This document shows positions 1 to 9,851 of a DNA stretch of 64,000 bases, piece by piece (within the stretch, counting starts at the first letter, position 1; every line of letters begins with the position of its first letter). This DNA comes from Rhodoblastus sp963736175 (lineage in GTDB: Bacteria; Pseudomonadota; Alphaproteobacteria; Rhizobiales; Beijerinckiaceae): positions 124,001-188,000 of the forward strand of contig CAVTNU010000014.1 of the NCBI GenBank assembly GCA_963736175.1. Direction: 5' to 3'. Below the pieces are notes generated by a model. The model was not told the DNA's origin. It was given only the letters and a program-made list of their open reading frames with translations, and did not search any database. The position numbers and the translations under genes are program-made.

Positions 1-372
1 GCGGACGTCGACCGACCCCGCGTCCACGAGCCGCCGCGTTTCCCGCGCCAGGATGGAATCGGCGTCCAGTCCGGCGATCGGTCTTGAAACATCCCTGGGA
101 ATGTCGCCGGCCAGTTGCAACATCAGGTAGCGGGCGCAGCAAACCCGCAAAAACGACGAGAAATTATCCACGGCGCCGTGCTGATCCAATAATTCCTCAT
201 AGAGACGCGTCAAAATCTGGCCGACGCCAAGGCCATCGCGCGCGGCGATTTCCTCAAGCAGCCGCCAATAGATGTTTTCGAGGCGCACGCTGGTCGAAAA
301 GCCGTGCATGCGCACCGACCGCAAACGCGATTCCCACATCCGCGGATCGGCGTTGATGAACAACCGGCACAT
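1..372 (-). CDS. Ribbon-helix-helix domain protein, partial (cut by left edge)
   Basis: The reading frame is open from an ATG at 372 to the window edge, giving 124 codons with no stop, so the C-terminus is missing. A GGAGG ribosome binding site lies a few bases upstream. Residues about 20-70 (motifs TSVRLENIYW and GVGQILTRLYEEL, then FSSFLRVCCARYL) resemble the RHH_4 family (PF13467), small DNA-binding-like proteins common in alphaproteobacteria. A DNA-binding or autoregulatory role is inferred from the fold; the target is unknown. The region after residue 80 lies outside the usual core. It sits downstream of a terminator that closes the neighbouring DJ-1 gene, so it probably has its own promoter. 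Confidence 0.7.
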   Translation of the reverse strand, partial: MCRLFINADPRMWESRLRSVRMHGFSTSVRLENIYWRLLEEIAARDGLGVGQILTRLYEELLDQHGAVDNFSSFLRVCCARYLMLQLAGDIPRDVSRPIAGLDADSILARETRRLVDAGSVDVR

Positions 373-457
373 GCGGGGCGCCTCCGATGTTGCGACATTC
401 GCCCGAACCCAGCGCGCCACTCCTGGCGAGGACGGCGATCATACACTTTTTTTTGTC

Positions 458-497
458 AAAAAACGGGCGGTCCGGCGCTCGCCGTCGTCCGCCCGTC
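458..497 (-). terminator. Rho-independent terminator of the DJ-1/PfpI gene
   Basis: Read on the minus strand, a GC arm (GACGGGCGG) and its complement (CCGCCCGT) enclose about 18 bases and are followed by six T. It lies 110 bp past the stop of the DJ-1/PfpI gene and before the RHH gene. Confidence 0.6.
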
Positions 498-608
498 ATC
501 GTGGCGATGACCACCCCCAGGAGTGATCTTAGCGATCTTAGCGTTCTTTGGCGGCCGCGAGCCTCATGTCTTGGCGTCCGTCGGCGCGGCGCGCTTCGCG
601 ATCGCGCG

Positions 609-1214
609 CTACTCCGCCGCTACGCGATGCTCGTCGTGCTGAATCGACGTGCCGAGCGCCGTCAGGAACTGGCCCATCCACGCCGGGTGCGCCGGCCATG
701 CCGGCGCGGTGACGAGGTTGCCGTCGACGACCGCGGCGTCGATGGCGATTTCCGCGTAACGACCGCCAGCCAGCGTCACTTCCGGGGCGCAAGCGGGATA
801 AGCCGAACACAGGCGGCCTTTCAGCACATCGGCCGCCGCCAGAATTTGCGCGCCATGACAGATGGCGGCGACCGGCTTGTTCGTCGCGAAAAAGTGCTTG
901 ACCATCGCGATGACGCGCGCGTCGAGACGCAAATATTCCGGCGCCCGCCCGCCGGGAATGACCAGGGCGTCGTACGTCTCCGGCCTCACGTCGGCGAAGC
1001 TGGCGTTCAGTGCGAAATTATGGCCGCGTTTCTCGCTGTAGGTCTGCTGACCCTCGAAATCGTGGATCGAGGTGGCGACGGTTTCGCCGACCTTTTTGTC
1101 CGGGCAAACGGCGTGGACACTATGCCCGACCGCCGCAAGCATTTGGAACGGCACCATGATTTCGTAATCTTCGCCGAAATCTCCGACGATCATCAAAATC
1201 CGTTTTCCGCTCAT
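609..1214 (-). CDS. DJ-1/PfpI family protein
   Basis: 201-residue protein of the DJ-1/PfpI (class I glutamine amidotransferase-like) superfamily. The nucleophile elbow is visible as AICHGAQ with Cys119-His120, and the conserved acidic residues lie in GDFGEDYE near residues 11-18. Family members act as glyoxalase/deglycase-type or stress proteins in the cytoplasm; which activity applies cannot be told from sequence. The length fits the single-domain family. The start ATG has a strong GGGAGG site five bases upstream. It is downstream of nusG on the same strand but separated from it by a terminator, so it is probably transcribed alone. Confidence 0.85.
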   Translation of the reverse strand: MSGKRILMIVGDFGEDYEIMVPFQMLAAVGHSVHAVCPDKKVGETVATSIHDFEGQQTYSEKRGHNFALNASFADVRPETYDALVIPGGRAPEYLRLDARVIAMVKHFFATNKPVAAICHGAQILAAADVLKGRLCSAYPACAPEVTLAGGRYAEIAIDAAVVDGNLVTAPAWPAHPAWMGQFLTALGTSIQHDEHRVAAE

Positions 1215-1311
1215 ATCATCCTCCCTTGGCGCGTCATGCGCGCGCCTTGAGACTTCAATATAGGAGCGAATTTCCCGGCGGTGGCGTTACACGGTTAATG
1301 CAGCCGCGCCA

Positions 1312-1344
1312 CAAAAAAAGCCGGGCTCTTTTGCGGCCCGGCTT
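1312..1344 (-). terminator. Terminator after nusG
   Basis: On the minus strand the arms AAAGCCGGGC and GCCCGGCTTT enclose a short loop and are followed by a T run. It ends the secE-nusG transcript directly, so no ribosomal protein gene is co-transcribed downstream. Confidence 0.85.
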
Positions 1345-1370
1345 TGCGTTTCAAGACGTTCCGAACATTT

Positions 1371-1901
1371 TCAGAGCTTGTCAACCTGGGTGTACTCCAA
1401 CTCGACCGGCGTGGCGCGGCCGAAGATCGACACCGCCACCTTGACGCGCGAACGGCTCTCGTCGACTTCCTCGACCAGGCCCTCGAACGATGCGAAGGGA
1501 CCGTCGTTGACCCGCACTTTCTCGCCGATTTCAAACGAGATCGAAGCCTTGGGCCGCTCGACGCCCTCGGCCACCTGCCCCTTGATGCGGTCCGCTTCGT
1601 GGTCGGGAATCGGCATCGGCTTGTTGTCCGAGCCCAGAAAGCCGGTGACCTTGGGCGTGTTCTTGATGAGATGGAACACGTCGTCGGTCAGATCGCACTT
1701 GACCAGCACGTAACCGGGAAAGAACTTACGTTCGGCGTTGAACTTGCGGCCGCGCCGCACTTCGACCACCTGTTCGGTCGGCACCAGGATTTCGTCGAAC
1801 TTGTCCGACAAACCGCGCTGGGCGGCGCCGTCCTTGATCGATTCGGCGACTTTCTTTTCGAAATTCGAATAGGCGTGGACGATATACCAGCGCTTGCTCA
1901 T
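1371..1901 (-). CDS. nusG: Transcription termination/antitermination protein NusG
   Basis: 176 residues, the usual NusG length. The N-terminal NGN domain begins MSKRWYIVHAYSNFEKKVAE and contains the FFPGYVLVKCDL segment; the C-terminal KOW domain (about 120-176) has NDGPFASFEGLVEEVD. NusG binds RNA polymerase, raises processivity, and connects it to Rho or to the ribosome. It follows secE with a 42 bp gap, the classic secE-nusG pair. Unlike the common bacterial arrangement, rplK-rplA do not follow; a terminator and an unrelated DJ-1 gene do. Confidence 0.97.
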   Translation of the reverse strand: MSKRWYIVHAYSNFEKKVAESIKDGAAQRGLSDKFDEILVPTEQVVEVRRGRKFNAERKFFPGYVLVKCDLTDDVFHLIKNTPKVTGFLGSDNKPMPIPDHEADRIKGQVAEGVERPKASISFEIGEKVRVNDGPFASFEGLVEEVDESRSRVKVAVSIFGRATPVELEYTQVDKL

Positions 1902-1943
1902 GTTGGTTTGCTCTTTAATCTTTTGGCGTGCGCAGCCGGATGT

Positions 1944-2135
1944 TTAGCGACCAAGATTTAAAATGAAGCCGACGGCCAAACGAATGGTCTGATCGACCGA
2001 TACGAAGAAAAGAGCGGCCAGAATCACCATGACTATCACCAGCCCGGTGGTGATCATGGTTTCCCGCCGCGTCGGCCAGGTGATCTTATTCGCTTCGGAG
2101 CGGACTTCCTGAAGGAATTGAAAGGGATTGGCCAT
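1944..2135 (-). CDS. secE: Preprotein translocase subunit SecE
   Basis: 63-residue single-span form of SecE, the size usual in alphaproteobacteria. The amphipathic segment with the family motif SEANKITWPTRRE (about residues 13-25) precedes one transmembrane helix (about 30-55). SecE stabilises SecY in the inner-membrane Sec translocon. It forms an operon with nusG immediately downstream. Confidence 0.95.
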   Translation of the reverse strand: MANPFQFLQEVRSEANKITWPTRRETMITTGLVIVMVILAALFFVSVDQTIRLAVGFILNLGR

Positions 2136-2304
2136 TCAAGGTCTCTTGTGCGTTTTGACTTGTTCCGGCCGACATCGTCGGATCCGCCAAGCCCACCCGC
2201 CAAGCCGACGGGCGAAAACAATCGCGGCGCGGGACCTCTCGGCCGCGCGCCACACCACCGGCTTATAGCGAAGCCTTTCGGAGGCGCCAAGCGCTTTCTT
2301 TTGC

Positions 2305-3030
2305 TCAGCCGTCGGGGCGGGACCGTCGCGCCAATTGATTGAGCGCCTCGACGAGCAACGAAAAACCGATCGCCGCGTAAAGGAAACCTTTGGGTACCAG
2401 ATAGCCGAAACCTTCCGCCAGCAGCGTCACGCCAATCAGCAGCAGAAAGCTCAAGGCCAGCATTTTGACGGTCGGGTGGCTGGCGACGAAGCGGGCCACC
2501 GGACCCGACGCCCAGATCATGATGCCGACGGCGATGGTCACCGCTGCGGCCATGATCGCCACCTGATCAGCCATGCCGACGGCCGTCATCACACTGTCGA
2601 GCGAGAAGATCACGTCAAGCGCGACGATCTGCGCCACAACGCCGGCGAAACCCGTCGCCCCTGCCCGCTCCGCCGGCGCGCCGAAATCTTGATCTATTTC
2701 TTCATGAATTTCGTCTGTCGCTTTGTAAATCAAGAATAATCCGCCGGCGCTCAATATCAGATCGCGCACCGAGAAGACGTGACCCGCCAGCGCGAACGCC
2801 GGCGCCGTCAGGCCGATCAGCCAGACCACCGAAAACAACAGCGCGAGGCGGGTGATAATGGCCAGTCCAAGCCCCGTCCGGCGCGCACGGTCCTGCAATT
2901 CGGCGGGAAGCCTGTTGGCGGCGAGCGAAACGAACAGGAGATTGTCGACGCCGAGGACGATTTCCAGCGCCGTCAGCGTCAACAGACTGGCCCAGGCCTG
3001 CGGCTCGAAAAACAGCTGGAGCAGACGCAA
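2305..3030 (-). CDS. TerC family integral membrane protein
   Basis: 241 residues with about seven predicted membrane segments. The TerC/YgaP-YoaE signatures are present: an acidic ALEIVLGVDN stretch near residue 22-31 and VALDVIFSLDSV near 138. TerC-family proteins are linked to metal (notably manganese) export and tellurite resistance; recent work connects some members to Mn2+ supply of exported proteins. The substrate here is not deducible. It lies between tRNA-Trp and secE on the same strand, splitting a conserved cluster. Confidence 0.88.
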   Translation of the reverse strand: MRLLQLFFEPQAWASLLTLTALEIVLGVDNLLFVSLAANRLPAELQDRARRTGLGLAIITRLALLFSVVWLIGLTAPAFALAGHVFSVRDLILSAGGLFLIYKATDEIHEEIDQDFGAPAERAGATGFAGVVAQIVALDVIFSLDSVMTAVGMADQVAIMAAAVTIAVGIMIWASGPVARFVASHPTVKMLALSFLLLIGVTLLAEGFGYLVPKGFLYAAIGFSLLVEALNQLARRSRPDG

Positions 3031-3134
3031 AGGAGCCTCGGCTTACGAGAAGGCTGTATCCACGCGCGGGGGACGCATCGTGAAAACAGCGCGGTTTGCG
3101 GTGACGGGGGGAGCATGAACGACAGGAGCGCGAA

Positions 3135-3210
3135 TGGCAGGAGTGGCAGGGCTCGAACCTGCGACACCCGGTTTTGGAGACCGGTGCTCTACCAACTGAG
3201 CTACACTCCT
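3135..3210 (-). tRNA. tRNA-Trp (anticodon CCA)
   Basis: A 76-base cloverleaf with encoded CCA end. The D-loop (AGCTCAGTTGGTAGAGC) and T-arm (GGTTCGAACC) are canonical, and the anticodon CCA occupies 3177-3175. A tRNA-Trp between tuf and secE-nusG is an ancestral bacterial arrangement. Confidence 0.97.
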
Positions 3211-3305
3211 ACAATCGCTCGCGGCGACGTGAGGCTTTCTTAGCCGCATCAAAGTCCCTCGCGCAAGTCCGCCCGGGCGGAATTGGATAAAATTCCTTCG
3301 CGCGC

Positions 3306-4091
3306 TCAGTCGTAAAGAAAGCCGACGACCCGCGCCGGCGCGGCGGAAGCGCCCTTGATCCGGAGAGGAAAGACCGCCACGTCAAAGCCGTGGCTTGGCA
3401 ATTGATCGAGGCCGCGCAATTGCTCCATCTGCCAATAGGGCTTGCGGCGCCCGACCAGATGGCCCTGCCAGAAGACATTAGGATCGCCGTTGTCTCGGGA
3501 GCGGCGAATCTGTGCATGGAAAGGCACGTCCCACCCCCATTGGTCGATGCCCATAACCTCGACGCCCTGGTCGATCAGCCACTCAGTGGCGGCGGCGCTC
3601 ATGCCCGTCCCGCTCTTCCAGTAATTCCGCGTGCCCTGCAAACGGTCACGACCCGTATGGATCAACGCGATGACTCCCGGCGCGAGCGTCGCGCCGCTTG
3701 CGGCCAGGCTCGCCTCCATGTCGGCGACAGTGATTTCCTCGCCTTCCTCCTTGACGCGCATGTCAAAGACCACGCCGGGTCCAAAGCCCAGCTCCAGCGG
3801 CATCTCATCCACCGTCGCCGGCCGACGGCCATTTTCTAGCGTCGGACCGTAATGCCAGGGCGCGTCAATATGGGTGGTGGCGTGCACGCCCATTTTGGTG
3901 ATCGTGTCGTCGGCCCAGCCGGCGAACTCTTTCGGAAAAAGCCCGAAAGGAAGGCCGAGCGCGCGCACCAGCCAGCGCGCTCTGGCGTGGGCGTGGCTCT
4001 TGACCTTTACCCGCATAAAATAAGGATCTTGACGATTGTAGACGATCTCCTTGGATAGATCGACGATGCGGCTGGGCCTGATCCCTGTCAT
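3306..4091 (-). CDS. Cyclase family protein (kynurenine-formamidase-like hydrolase)
   Basis: 261 residues. The metal-binding signature HxxxHxDxxxH of the cyclase/KynB family is visible as His70, His74, Asp76 and His80 (HATTHIDAPWH). Members hydrolyse amides, lactones or cyclic substrates such as N-formylkynurenine, using divalent metal. The protein is longer than typical KynB (about 210), so the substrate is open. It lies 15 bp after the FAH-family gene on the same strand, indicating a two-gene catabolic operon. No tryptophan-degradation genes are nearby, so a kynurenine role is not supported. Confidence 0.85.
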   Translation of the reverse strand: MTGIRPSRIVDLSKEIVYNRQDPYFMRVKVKSHAHARARWLVRALGLPFGLFPKEFAGWADDTITKMGVHATTHIDAPWHYGPTLENGRRPATVDEMPLELGFGPGVVFDMRVKEEGEEITVADMEASLAASGATLAPGVIALIHTGRDRLQGTRNYWKSGTGMSAAATEWLIDQGVEVMGIDQWGWDVPFHAQIRRSRDNGDPNVFWQGHLVGRRKPYWQMEQLRGLDQLPSHGFDVAVFPLRIKGASAAPARVVGFLYD

Positions 4092-4106
4092 GTTCTTTCC
4101 GCCCTG

Positions 4107-5006
4107 TTAGAGAATGTCGTGACGGATTTCGCCAACGCCTTCGATTTCAAGGCAAAGCCGATCTCCCGCGCGCAACCAGGTCCCGGTCTCCATGCCGCTG
4201 CCGCCCGGCAACGTCCCGGTTCCGAATAATTCGCCGGGAAAAAGCCATTCGTCTTTCGAGACATGCGCCAGCGCCTCGCCGAGGCTGTAGCGCATTTCGG
4301 CAAGGCCCGTCGTGGCGACAATCTTGTCATTGATCGAGATTTTGGCGGAAAGCCCGCGCAAACGCGGCCAGACCTCGTCCGCCGTCACCGCCGTCGTCGA
4401 CATGGAGCTCAGGAAATGCTTCGATTTCTGCGGCCCGAACCCCGAGCGCATTTCGGCCAACTGAACGTCGCGCGCGGAAAAATCATTGAGCACGACAAAA
4501 GCGCCTATGGCGCGCTCCGCCTCTTCCGGCGCCGCATTGAACAACGGACGCGTCAGCGTGAAACCCAACTCCAGTTCATAATCCAAGGCCTCGCTATAGG
4601 CCGGCGAACGCACCGCGACGCCGCTCGGAACAAAAGCCAAATGATTGCTCATGTAATAGATCGGCTGGCGTCGCCACAAAGGCGCGGTCCGGAAGGCGGG
4701 GAAAACCCGCCCGGTCACGCGCTCATAAAGGCGGGACAGACGATAGGCGGCGGGCATGAATCGGCGGGCGTAGCCGCGCGCCGCATCGACCGCATGGCGT
4801 TCGAACAGCATGAAATCACGAAAGGACAGTGGCTGGAAGGGTAGAACCGTTTGACCGGGCGCGAGCCCCCGCAACCCCGCCAGCGTAAGCTCCCATTCCG
4901 GCGTGAAGGGCGCCGCCGCGCCCTCCTGCTCGCTCCAGGCGCCGTCGCGCAAAATCTGGCGCTCGAAGCGCCGACCGTCGGAGGAGAGAATGCGGCGAAA
5001 TTTCAT
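4107..5006 (-). CDS. Fumarylacetoacetate hydrolase (FAH) family protein
   Basis: About 299 residues from the ATG at 5006; a TTG at 5039 would add eleven residues but sits close to the tuf terminator. FAH-fold features include the acidic metal-binding segment DYELELGF and the following VLNDFSARDVQ, and the C-terminal GTLPGGSG region. FAH-superfamily enzymes cleave or hydrate beta-diketo/2-oxo acids with Mg2+. Its partner is the downstream cyclase-family hydrolase; together they may open and then cleave a cyclic or acyl substrate. The pathway is not identifiable. Confidence 0.85.
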   Translation of the reverse strand: MKFRRILSSDGRRFERQILRDGAWSEQEGAAAPFTPEWELTLAGLRGLAPGQTVLPFQPLSFRDFMLFERHAVDAARGYARRFMPAAYRLSRLYERVTGRVFPAFRTAPLWRRQPIYYMSNHLAFVPSGVAVRSPAYSEALDYELELGFTLTRPLFNAAPEEAERAIGAFVVLNDFSARDVQLAEMRSGFGPQKSKHFLSSMSTTAVTADEVWPRLRGLSAKISINDKIVATTGLAEMRYSLGEALAHVSKDEWLFPGELFGTGTLPGGSGMETGTWLRAGDRLCLEIEGVGEIRHDIL

Positions 5007-5055
5007 GGCGCCCCGCGCGGATGTTGAGCCAAGCGTCAAGCCTATCGTCCGACCA

Positions 5056-5086
5056 AGAAAAAAGGGAGCCGAAACGGCTCCCTTTC
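5056..5086 (-). terminator. Terminator after tuf
   Basis: Minus-strand arms AAAGGGAGCC and GGCTCCCTTT around a five-base loop, followed by T-rich sequence. It separates tuf from the FAH/cyclase pair. Confidence 0.85.
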
Positions 5087-5113
5087 AAAAGATTATCAGC
5101 GCAGCCCGCCTGA

Positions 5114-6304
<1,191 letters not shown>

Positions 6305-6492
6305 GGCCCTCGTTCCAAATTTCTGCCGAAAAGCGAGCTTTACGAGCGCGTCGTTTAAGCGGCTTCGCTATTTTCTTCAAGAGCCAAATCGCGAAAAGCT
6401 GATTACGCCCGGCGGCGCGCTATTTTCGCGACACGCCGCCACGCCCGGAATGACGCGGAGAATACTGATAATTATATGATTTACTTGTCGTT

Positions 6493-7326
6493 TCAGCGAG
6501 ACGCCGGCGCGCTGTTGGCCGCCTGCAGCCATTTGCGCCATTCCGCCGTATCGCCGTAAAAGGCGTTGCGATCGACCCGCGTCTTGACGCCCCGCACCCA
6601 GCCATCCGACTGATACTGCCAAAAATGCCAGGCTCGATCGCCGTATTTGACGCGCGGGTGGTGCTTGGTCGAGCGAATCCAGATCGGGTATTCGGACAGG
6701 GCGTTATCGGCCAGGATGGACTGGTAGAAATCGACCGTCGTGTAGATGATCGGCCGCTTTCCGTAGAAACGCTCCATCTCGACGAGCATCGCCTTCATTT
6801 CGGCGAGCGTCTGCTCGCGCTCGAGCGTGCGCTGGCACGTATGCGACGTCGGCGTCGCCTCGACGTCGAGCACCGGCGGCAAGGCGTCGGATTCGGCCGG
6901 AACGTTACGTTCGAACCAGTTCATTTCCTCATGCCATGGACGGCACCAATAGACAAAATGGTAGGCGCCGTGCGGCACGCCCGCGGCCTTCGCGCCCCGC
7001 CAGTTCTGGAAGAACTTGGGATCGATGATGTCGCCGCCTTCGGTCGCTTTGATATAGGCGAATTGCACGCCGCCTTCATGTACCGCCATCCAGTCAACAT
7101 TGCCCTGGTATTTCGAAACGTCGATGCCGTGAATGGAAAAGGCGCGCGCGTGCTCGGTCGCTTCCGTCGCCTTGTAGGAATGCCCGTCAGGGTCGATCCG
7201 CGAGGCTGCGAACGTCAACTCCGGCAACGGGCCGCCGTTGCCGCAGGCGGCAAGCGCCATCAGCGCGCTGAAAGCCGCGAGGCGGGCGCAAGGCCGCGCC
7301 CATTTGCCAAAAGGAAGCGTTGTCAT
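6493..7326 (-). CDS. GH25-type lysozyme-like lipoprotein
   Basis: 277 residues. A lipoprotein signal peptide ends at the lipobox LAAC (Cys28). The remainder is a glycoside hydrolase family 25 domain starting at GIDVSKYQGNVDW (Asp69) with the catalytic pair Asp154/Glu156 in LDVEATP. GH25 enzymes cut the glycan strand of peptidoglycan (N,O-diacetylmuramidase). A periplasmic, lipid-anchored member in a Gram-negative cell suggests a role in wall remodelling or turnover. The gene is monocistronic, upstream of tuf on the same strand. Confidence 0.9.
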   Translation of the reverse strand: MTTLPFGKWARPCARLAAFSALMALAACGNGGPLPELTFAASRIDPDGHSYKATEATEHARAFSIHGIDVSKYQGNVDWMAVHEGGVQFAYIKATEGGDIIDPKFFQNWRGAKAAGVPHGAYHFVYWCRPWHEEMNWFERNVPAESDALPPVLDVEATPTSHTCQRTLEREQTLAEMKAMLVEMERFYGKRPIIYTTVDFYQSILADNALSEYPIWIRSTKHHPRVKYGDRAWHFWQYQSDGWVRGVKTRVDRNAFYGDTAEWRKWLQAANSAPASR

Positions 7327-7640
7327 TCTGGCAATTTATTCGGCATGAGGTAACGATTCCTTAACGAGCGTCGACCGGCGCCGCAGCTAAAATGCGACGC
7401 TGCGACCAAATTAGCAAGGGCGGGGCGACGGCCGGCGTTTTCTAGTTTATGCAACCGCTCCGGCCGAAGCGAATCTGGCGACGGCAGCTGCGGGCTTTTG
7501 GCAACGCCTGTCTATACAATAGGTTGCCTGATGACCGGCGGCCGCTTGCCGCACGCTCGCGTCGGGCGGCGTCGCCAAAATCGGGCTTTTTCAATGGCGG
7601 CGTCATGGCTTCGCCATGAACGCCCGGCAATGAACGATTG
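7327..7640. other. Intergenic region between divergent GH25 and deacetylase genes
   Basis: 314 bp without a convincing gene. A minus-strand 62-codon frame (7442-7630) is Arg-rich, has no ribosome binding site and looks like chance. Promoters for the two divergent cell-envelope genes must lie here, but I could not place them confidently. Confidence 0.5.
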
Positions 7641-8687
7641 ATGAAAGAAGCGCCGTATCAGGCGCGCGGGGATGGGTGGAAATTGTCGTCCAAGGTTATC
7701 GATACGTTAATTCAAACATTTGGCGGCGCGCTATTGGCGTTGGCGCTCGCCAGCCCGGCGGCGAGCGCGCCGGCGGGGTCCCGATGCCGCCCTGACGCCT
7801 TGGGCGTCTCCCGCACCATCGCCATCGGCGGCAACGCCGGGCAAAGCTTTGGCTTGAAAACCTATCCGCAGACGCTCGACCTGCAGGACGGCGAGGTCGT
7901 TTTGACCTTCGACGACGGTCCGACGCCCTCGACCCGCGCCGTTCTCGACGCCTTGGCGCAGGAATGCGTGAAAGCCACGTTTTTTCTCATTGGCCGCAAC
8001 GCCGCCGCTCTCCCCGCGCTGGCGCGCCGGGAAATCGCCGAGGGCCACACGATAGGCCACCATTCCTTCAGTCACCCGTCGCTGACCTTGCGCAATCTGC
8101 CGTTCGAGACGGCAATGGCCGATATCGACAAGGGCATAGCCGCCGACGACAAGGCGGCGGGCGTCAAGACCTCGCGTTTCTTCCGCTTTCCCGGCTTTGG
8201 CGATTCGCCGGCGCTTCTGGACGCGTTGGCGAAGCGCGGCATGCCGGTGTTCGGCGCCGACTTCTGGGCGTCCGACTGGCTGGAGATGACGCCGGAAGCC
8301 GAGTTGAAACTGGTGATGGACCGGCTGAAGCGCGCGCATTCGGGCATCATCCTATTTCACGACACGCGCCCCTCGACCGTGGCCATGCTGCCCGCCTTCC
8401 TGCGCGCGCTTAAAACCGGAGGGTACAGGATCGTCCATCTGGCGCCGGGCGCCGCCCCGGCCCCGACGCGGCCGGCGCCGGAGGGCTGGCGTTCGGAGAC
8501 AGAGGCGACCTTGCAGCGCATGTGGCCCAAGCCGCCGCCGGCCGTCGAATCGAAGAGCGACGCCATGGGGGCCGGCGCGACGCCGGTCGCCGCCCCGGCG
8601 GCGGCCGCCGCGCAGCCCAAGCCCGACAATCAGGACAGCGCCCCGGCCAAGGCGCAAGAAAGCGCACCGCTCAAGGCGACTGAGTGA
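7641..8687 (+). CDS. Secreted polysaccharide deacetylase family protein
   Basis: 348 residues from the ATG at 7641 (an adjacent TTG at 7638 is possible). An N-terminal hydrophobic signal (about 25-44, ending ASA) precedes a NodB/CE4 domain. Motif 1 TFDDGP gives Asp91/Asp92, motif 2 HSFSHP gives the metal ligands His141 and His145, and RFPGFG is motif 3. Such enzymes remove acetyl groups from peptidoglycan or exported polysaccharide in a metal-dependent way. The last 80 residues are a low-complexity Ala/Pro/Lys tail. It is divergent from the GH25 gene, so both neighbours act on the envelope. Confidence 0.88.
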   Translation: MKEAPYQARGDGWKLSSKVIDTLIQTFGGALLALALASPAASAPAGSRCRPDALGVSRTIAIGGNAGQSFGLKTYPQTLDLQDGEVVLTFDDGPTPSTRAVLDALAQECVKATFFLIGRNAAALPALARREIAEGHTIGHHSFSHPSLTLRNLPFETAMADIDKGIAADDKAAGVKTSRFFRFPGFGDSPALLDALAKRGMPVFGADFWASDWLEMTPEAELKLVMDRLKRAHSGIILFHDTRPSTVAMLPAFLRALKTGGYRIVHLAPGAAPAPTRPAPEGWRSETEATLQRMWPKPPPAVESKSDAMGAGATPVAAPAAAAAQPKPDNQDSAPAKAQESAPLKATE

Positions 8688-8695
8688 ACAAACGA

Positions 8696-8724
8696 AAACG
8701 ACGCCCCGAAGGGCGCCGTTTTTG
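8696..8724 (+). terminator. Terminator of the deacetylase gene
   Basis: Arms AAACGACGCCC and GGGCGCCGTTT with one mismatch, then further T, begin nine bases after the stop codon. Confidence 0.7.
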
Positions 8725-8745
8725 AAAATTCCGCGTGAACGGAAA
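8724..8745 (-). terminator. Possible terminator of tRNA-Leu
   Basis: On the minus strand TTTTCCG and CGGAATTTT form a short hairpin with a T-rich tail just past the CCA end of tRNA-Leu. The stem is only about five pairs. Confidence 0.4.
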
Positions 8746-8746
8746 A

Positions 8747-8831
8747 TGGTGCGGCCAAGAGGACTCGAACCTCCACTGGTTGCCCAACTAGCACCTCAAG
8801 CTAGCGCGTCTACCAATTCCGCCATGGCCGC
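8747..8831 (-). tRNA. tRNA-Leu (anticodon GAG)
   Basis: An 85-base class II tRNA with long variable arm and encoded CCA. The anticodon stem CTAGC/GCTAG encloses the loop with GAG (8797-8795); the T-arm GGTTCGAGTCC is canonical. Confidence 0.95.
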
Positions 8832-8969
8832 CTGCCGGTTTGGGGTCGCGCCCGCAACGTCAGAGGCCGGTCGTCTAACAAATCGCTTCCGCGCTGGCAA
8901 GCGCGCATTTTTTCCTCGACGCCTGGCGCGAGGAAAGCCATAAGCGAAGCCATACGCAAAGTCATCGCC

Positions 8970-9704
8970 ATGAACGCCAAGACCGAAACGAAGCGTGGCG
9001 CCGCGCCGCTGGCCTTCCTGCCCGCGCCAGGATCGGCGCCGGTGGAATGGGTCGTCGCGCCGGGCCTGACGCCCTATGGAGACGCCGTGCGGGAAATGGA
9101 GGCGCGCGCCGAGGCGATCGCCGACGGACGCGCGCGCGAGCGCGTCTGGCTGGTCGAGCACCCTGCCCTTTATACCGCTGGAACCTCCGCCAAAAGCATC
9201 GACCTCGTCGAGGCGCGGTTCCCCGTGCATGCAGCCGGCCGGGGCGGTCAGTTCACCTATCACGGCCCAGGCCAGCGCGTCGCTTATGTCATGCTCGATC
9301 TGAAACGACGTCGACAGGACGTGCGCGCTTTTGTCGCCGCGCTCGAAGACTGGCTGATCGCCACGCTGGATTCGTTCAACGTCAAAGGCGAACGCCGCGA
9401 GGATCGCGTCGGCGTCTGGGCGCAGCGGCCGGAAAAGCCGCGTGGAGCCGAGGGCGAGATGGCGGAGGACAAGATCGCCGCCATCGGCGTTCGTCTGCGC
9501 CGCTGGGTTTCCTTTCACGGCGTGTCGCTCAACGTCGAGCCGGAGCTTTCGCATTTTTCCGGAATCGTCCCTTGCGGGATCCGCGCCGGCCATCTCGGCG
9601 TCACCAGTCTTGTCGATCTCGGCCTGCCGGTGACGATGGAAGACGCTGATCTGGCTTTGCGCCGCGCCTTTGAAAGCGTTTTCGGAGAAACGATCGACGG
9701 CTGA
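8970..9704 (+). CDS. lipB: Octanoyltransferase LipB
   Basis: 244 residues. The LipB hallmarks are RGGQFTYHGPGQ (about 91-102), the catalytic Lys168 in EDKIAAIGVRL and catalytic Cys202 in VPCGI. The enzyme moves octanoyl groups from acyl carrier protein to lipoyl domains of the 2-oxoacid dehydrogenases and the glycine cleavage H protein, the first step of lipoate assembly. The insert between residues 150 and 165 (QRPEKPRGAEGEM) is commonly seen in alphaproteobacterial LipB. It appears monocistronic. Confidence 0.96.
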   Translation: MNAKTETKRGAAPLAFLPAPGSAPVEWVVAPGLTPYGDAVREMEARAEAIADGRARERVWLVEHPALYTAGTSAKSIDLVEARFPVHAAGRGGQFTYHGPGQRVAYVMLDLKRRRQDVRAFVAALEDWLIATLDSFNVKGERREDRVGVWAQRPEKPRGAEGEMAEDKIAAIGVRLRRWVSFHGVSLNVEPELSHFSGIVPCGIRAGHLGVTSLVDLGLPVTMEDADLALRRAFESVFGETIDG

Positions 9705-9851
9705 AAACCGGCCGATGGCCGAATTTCCGGGCCGGAGCAAAGTTGATGGGAATTGCGTCGGCGCGCTGACTCGTCTTCGACAAAAGCTGCTAGACTTTGT
9801 CTATATGATCATGCGGCGAAACGCCTGATTCTGGAGCATTTGGGAGCGGAC

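Noticed and set aside
7442..7630. 62-codon minus frame between GH25 and deacetylase genes
   Set aside because: No ribosome binding site, Arg/Ser-rich, no conserved look.
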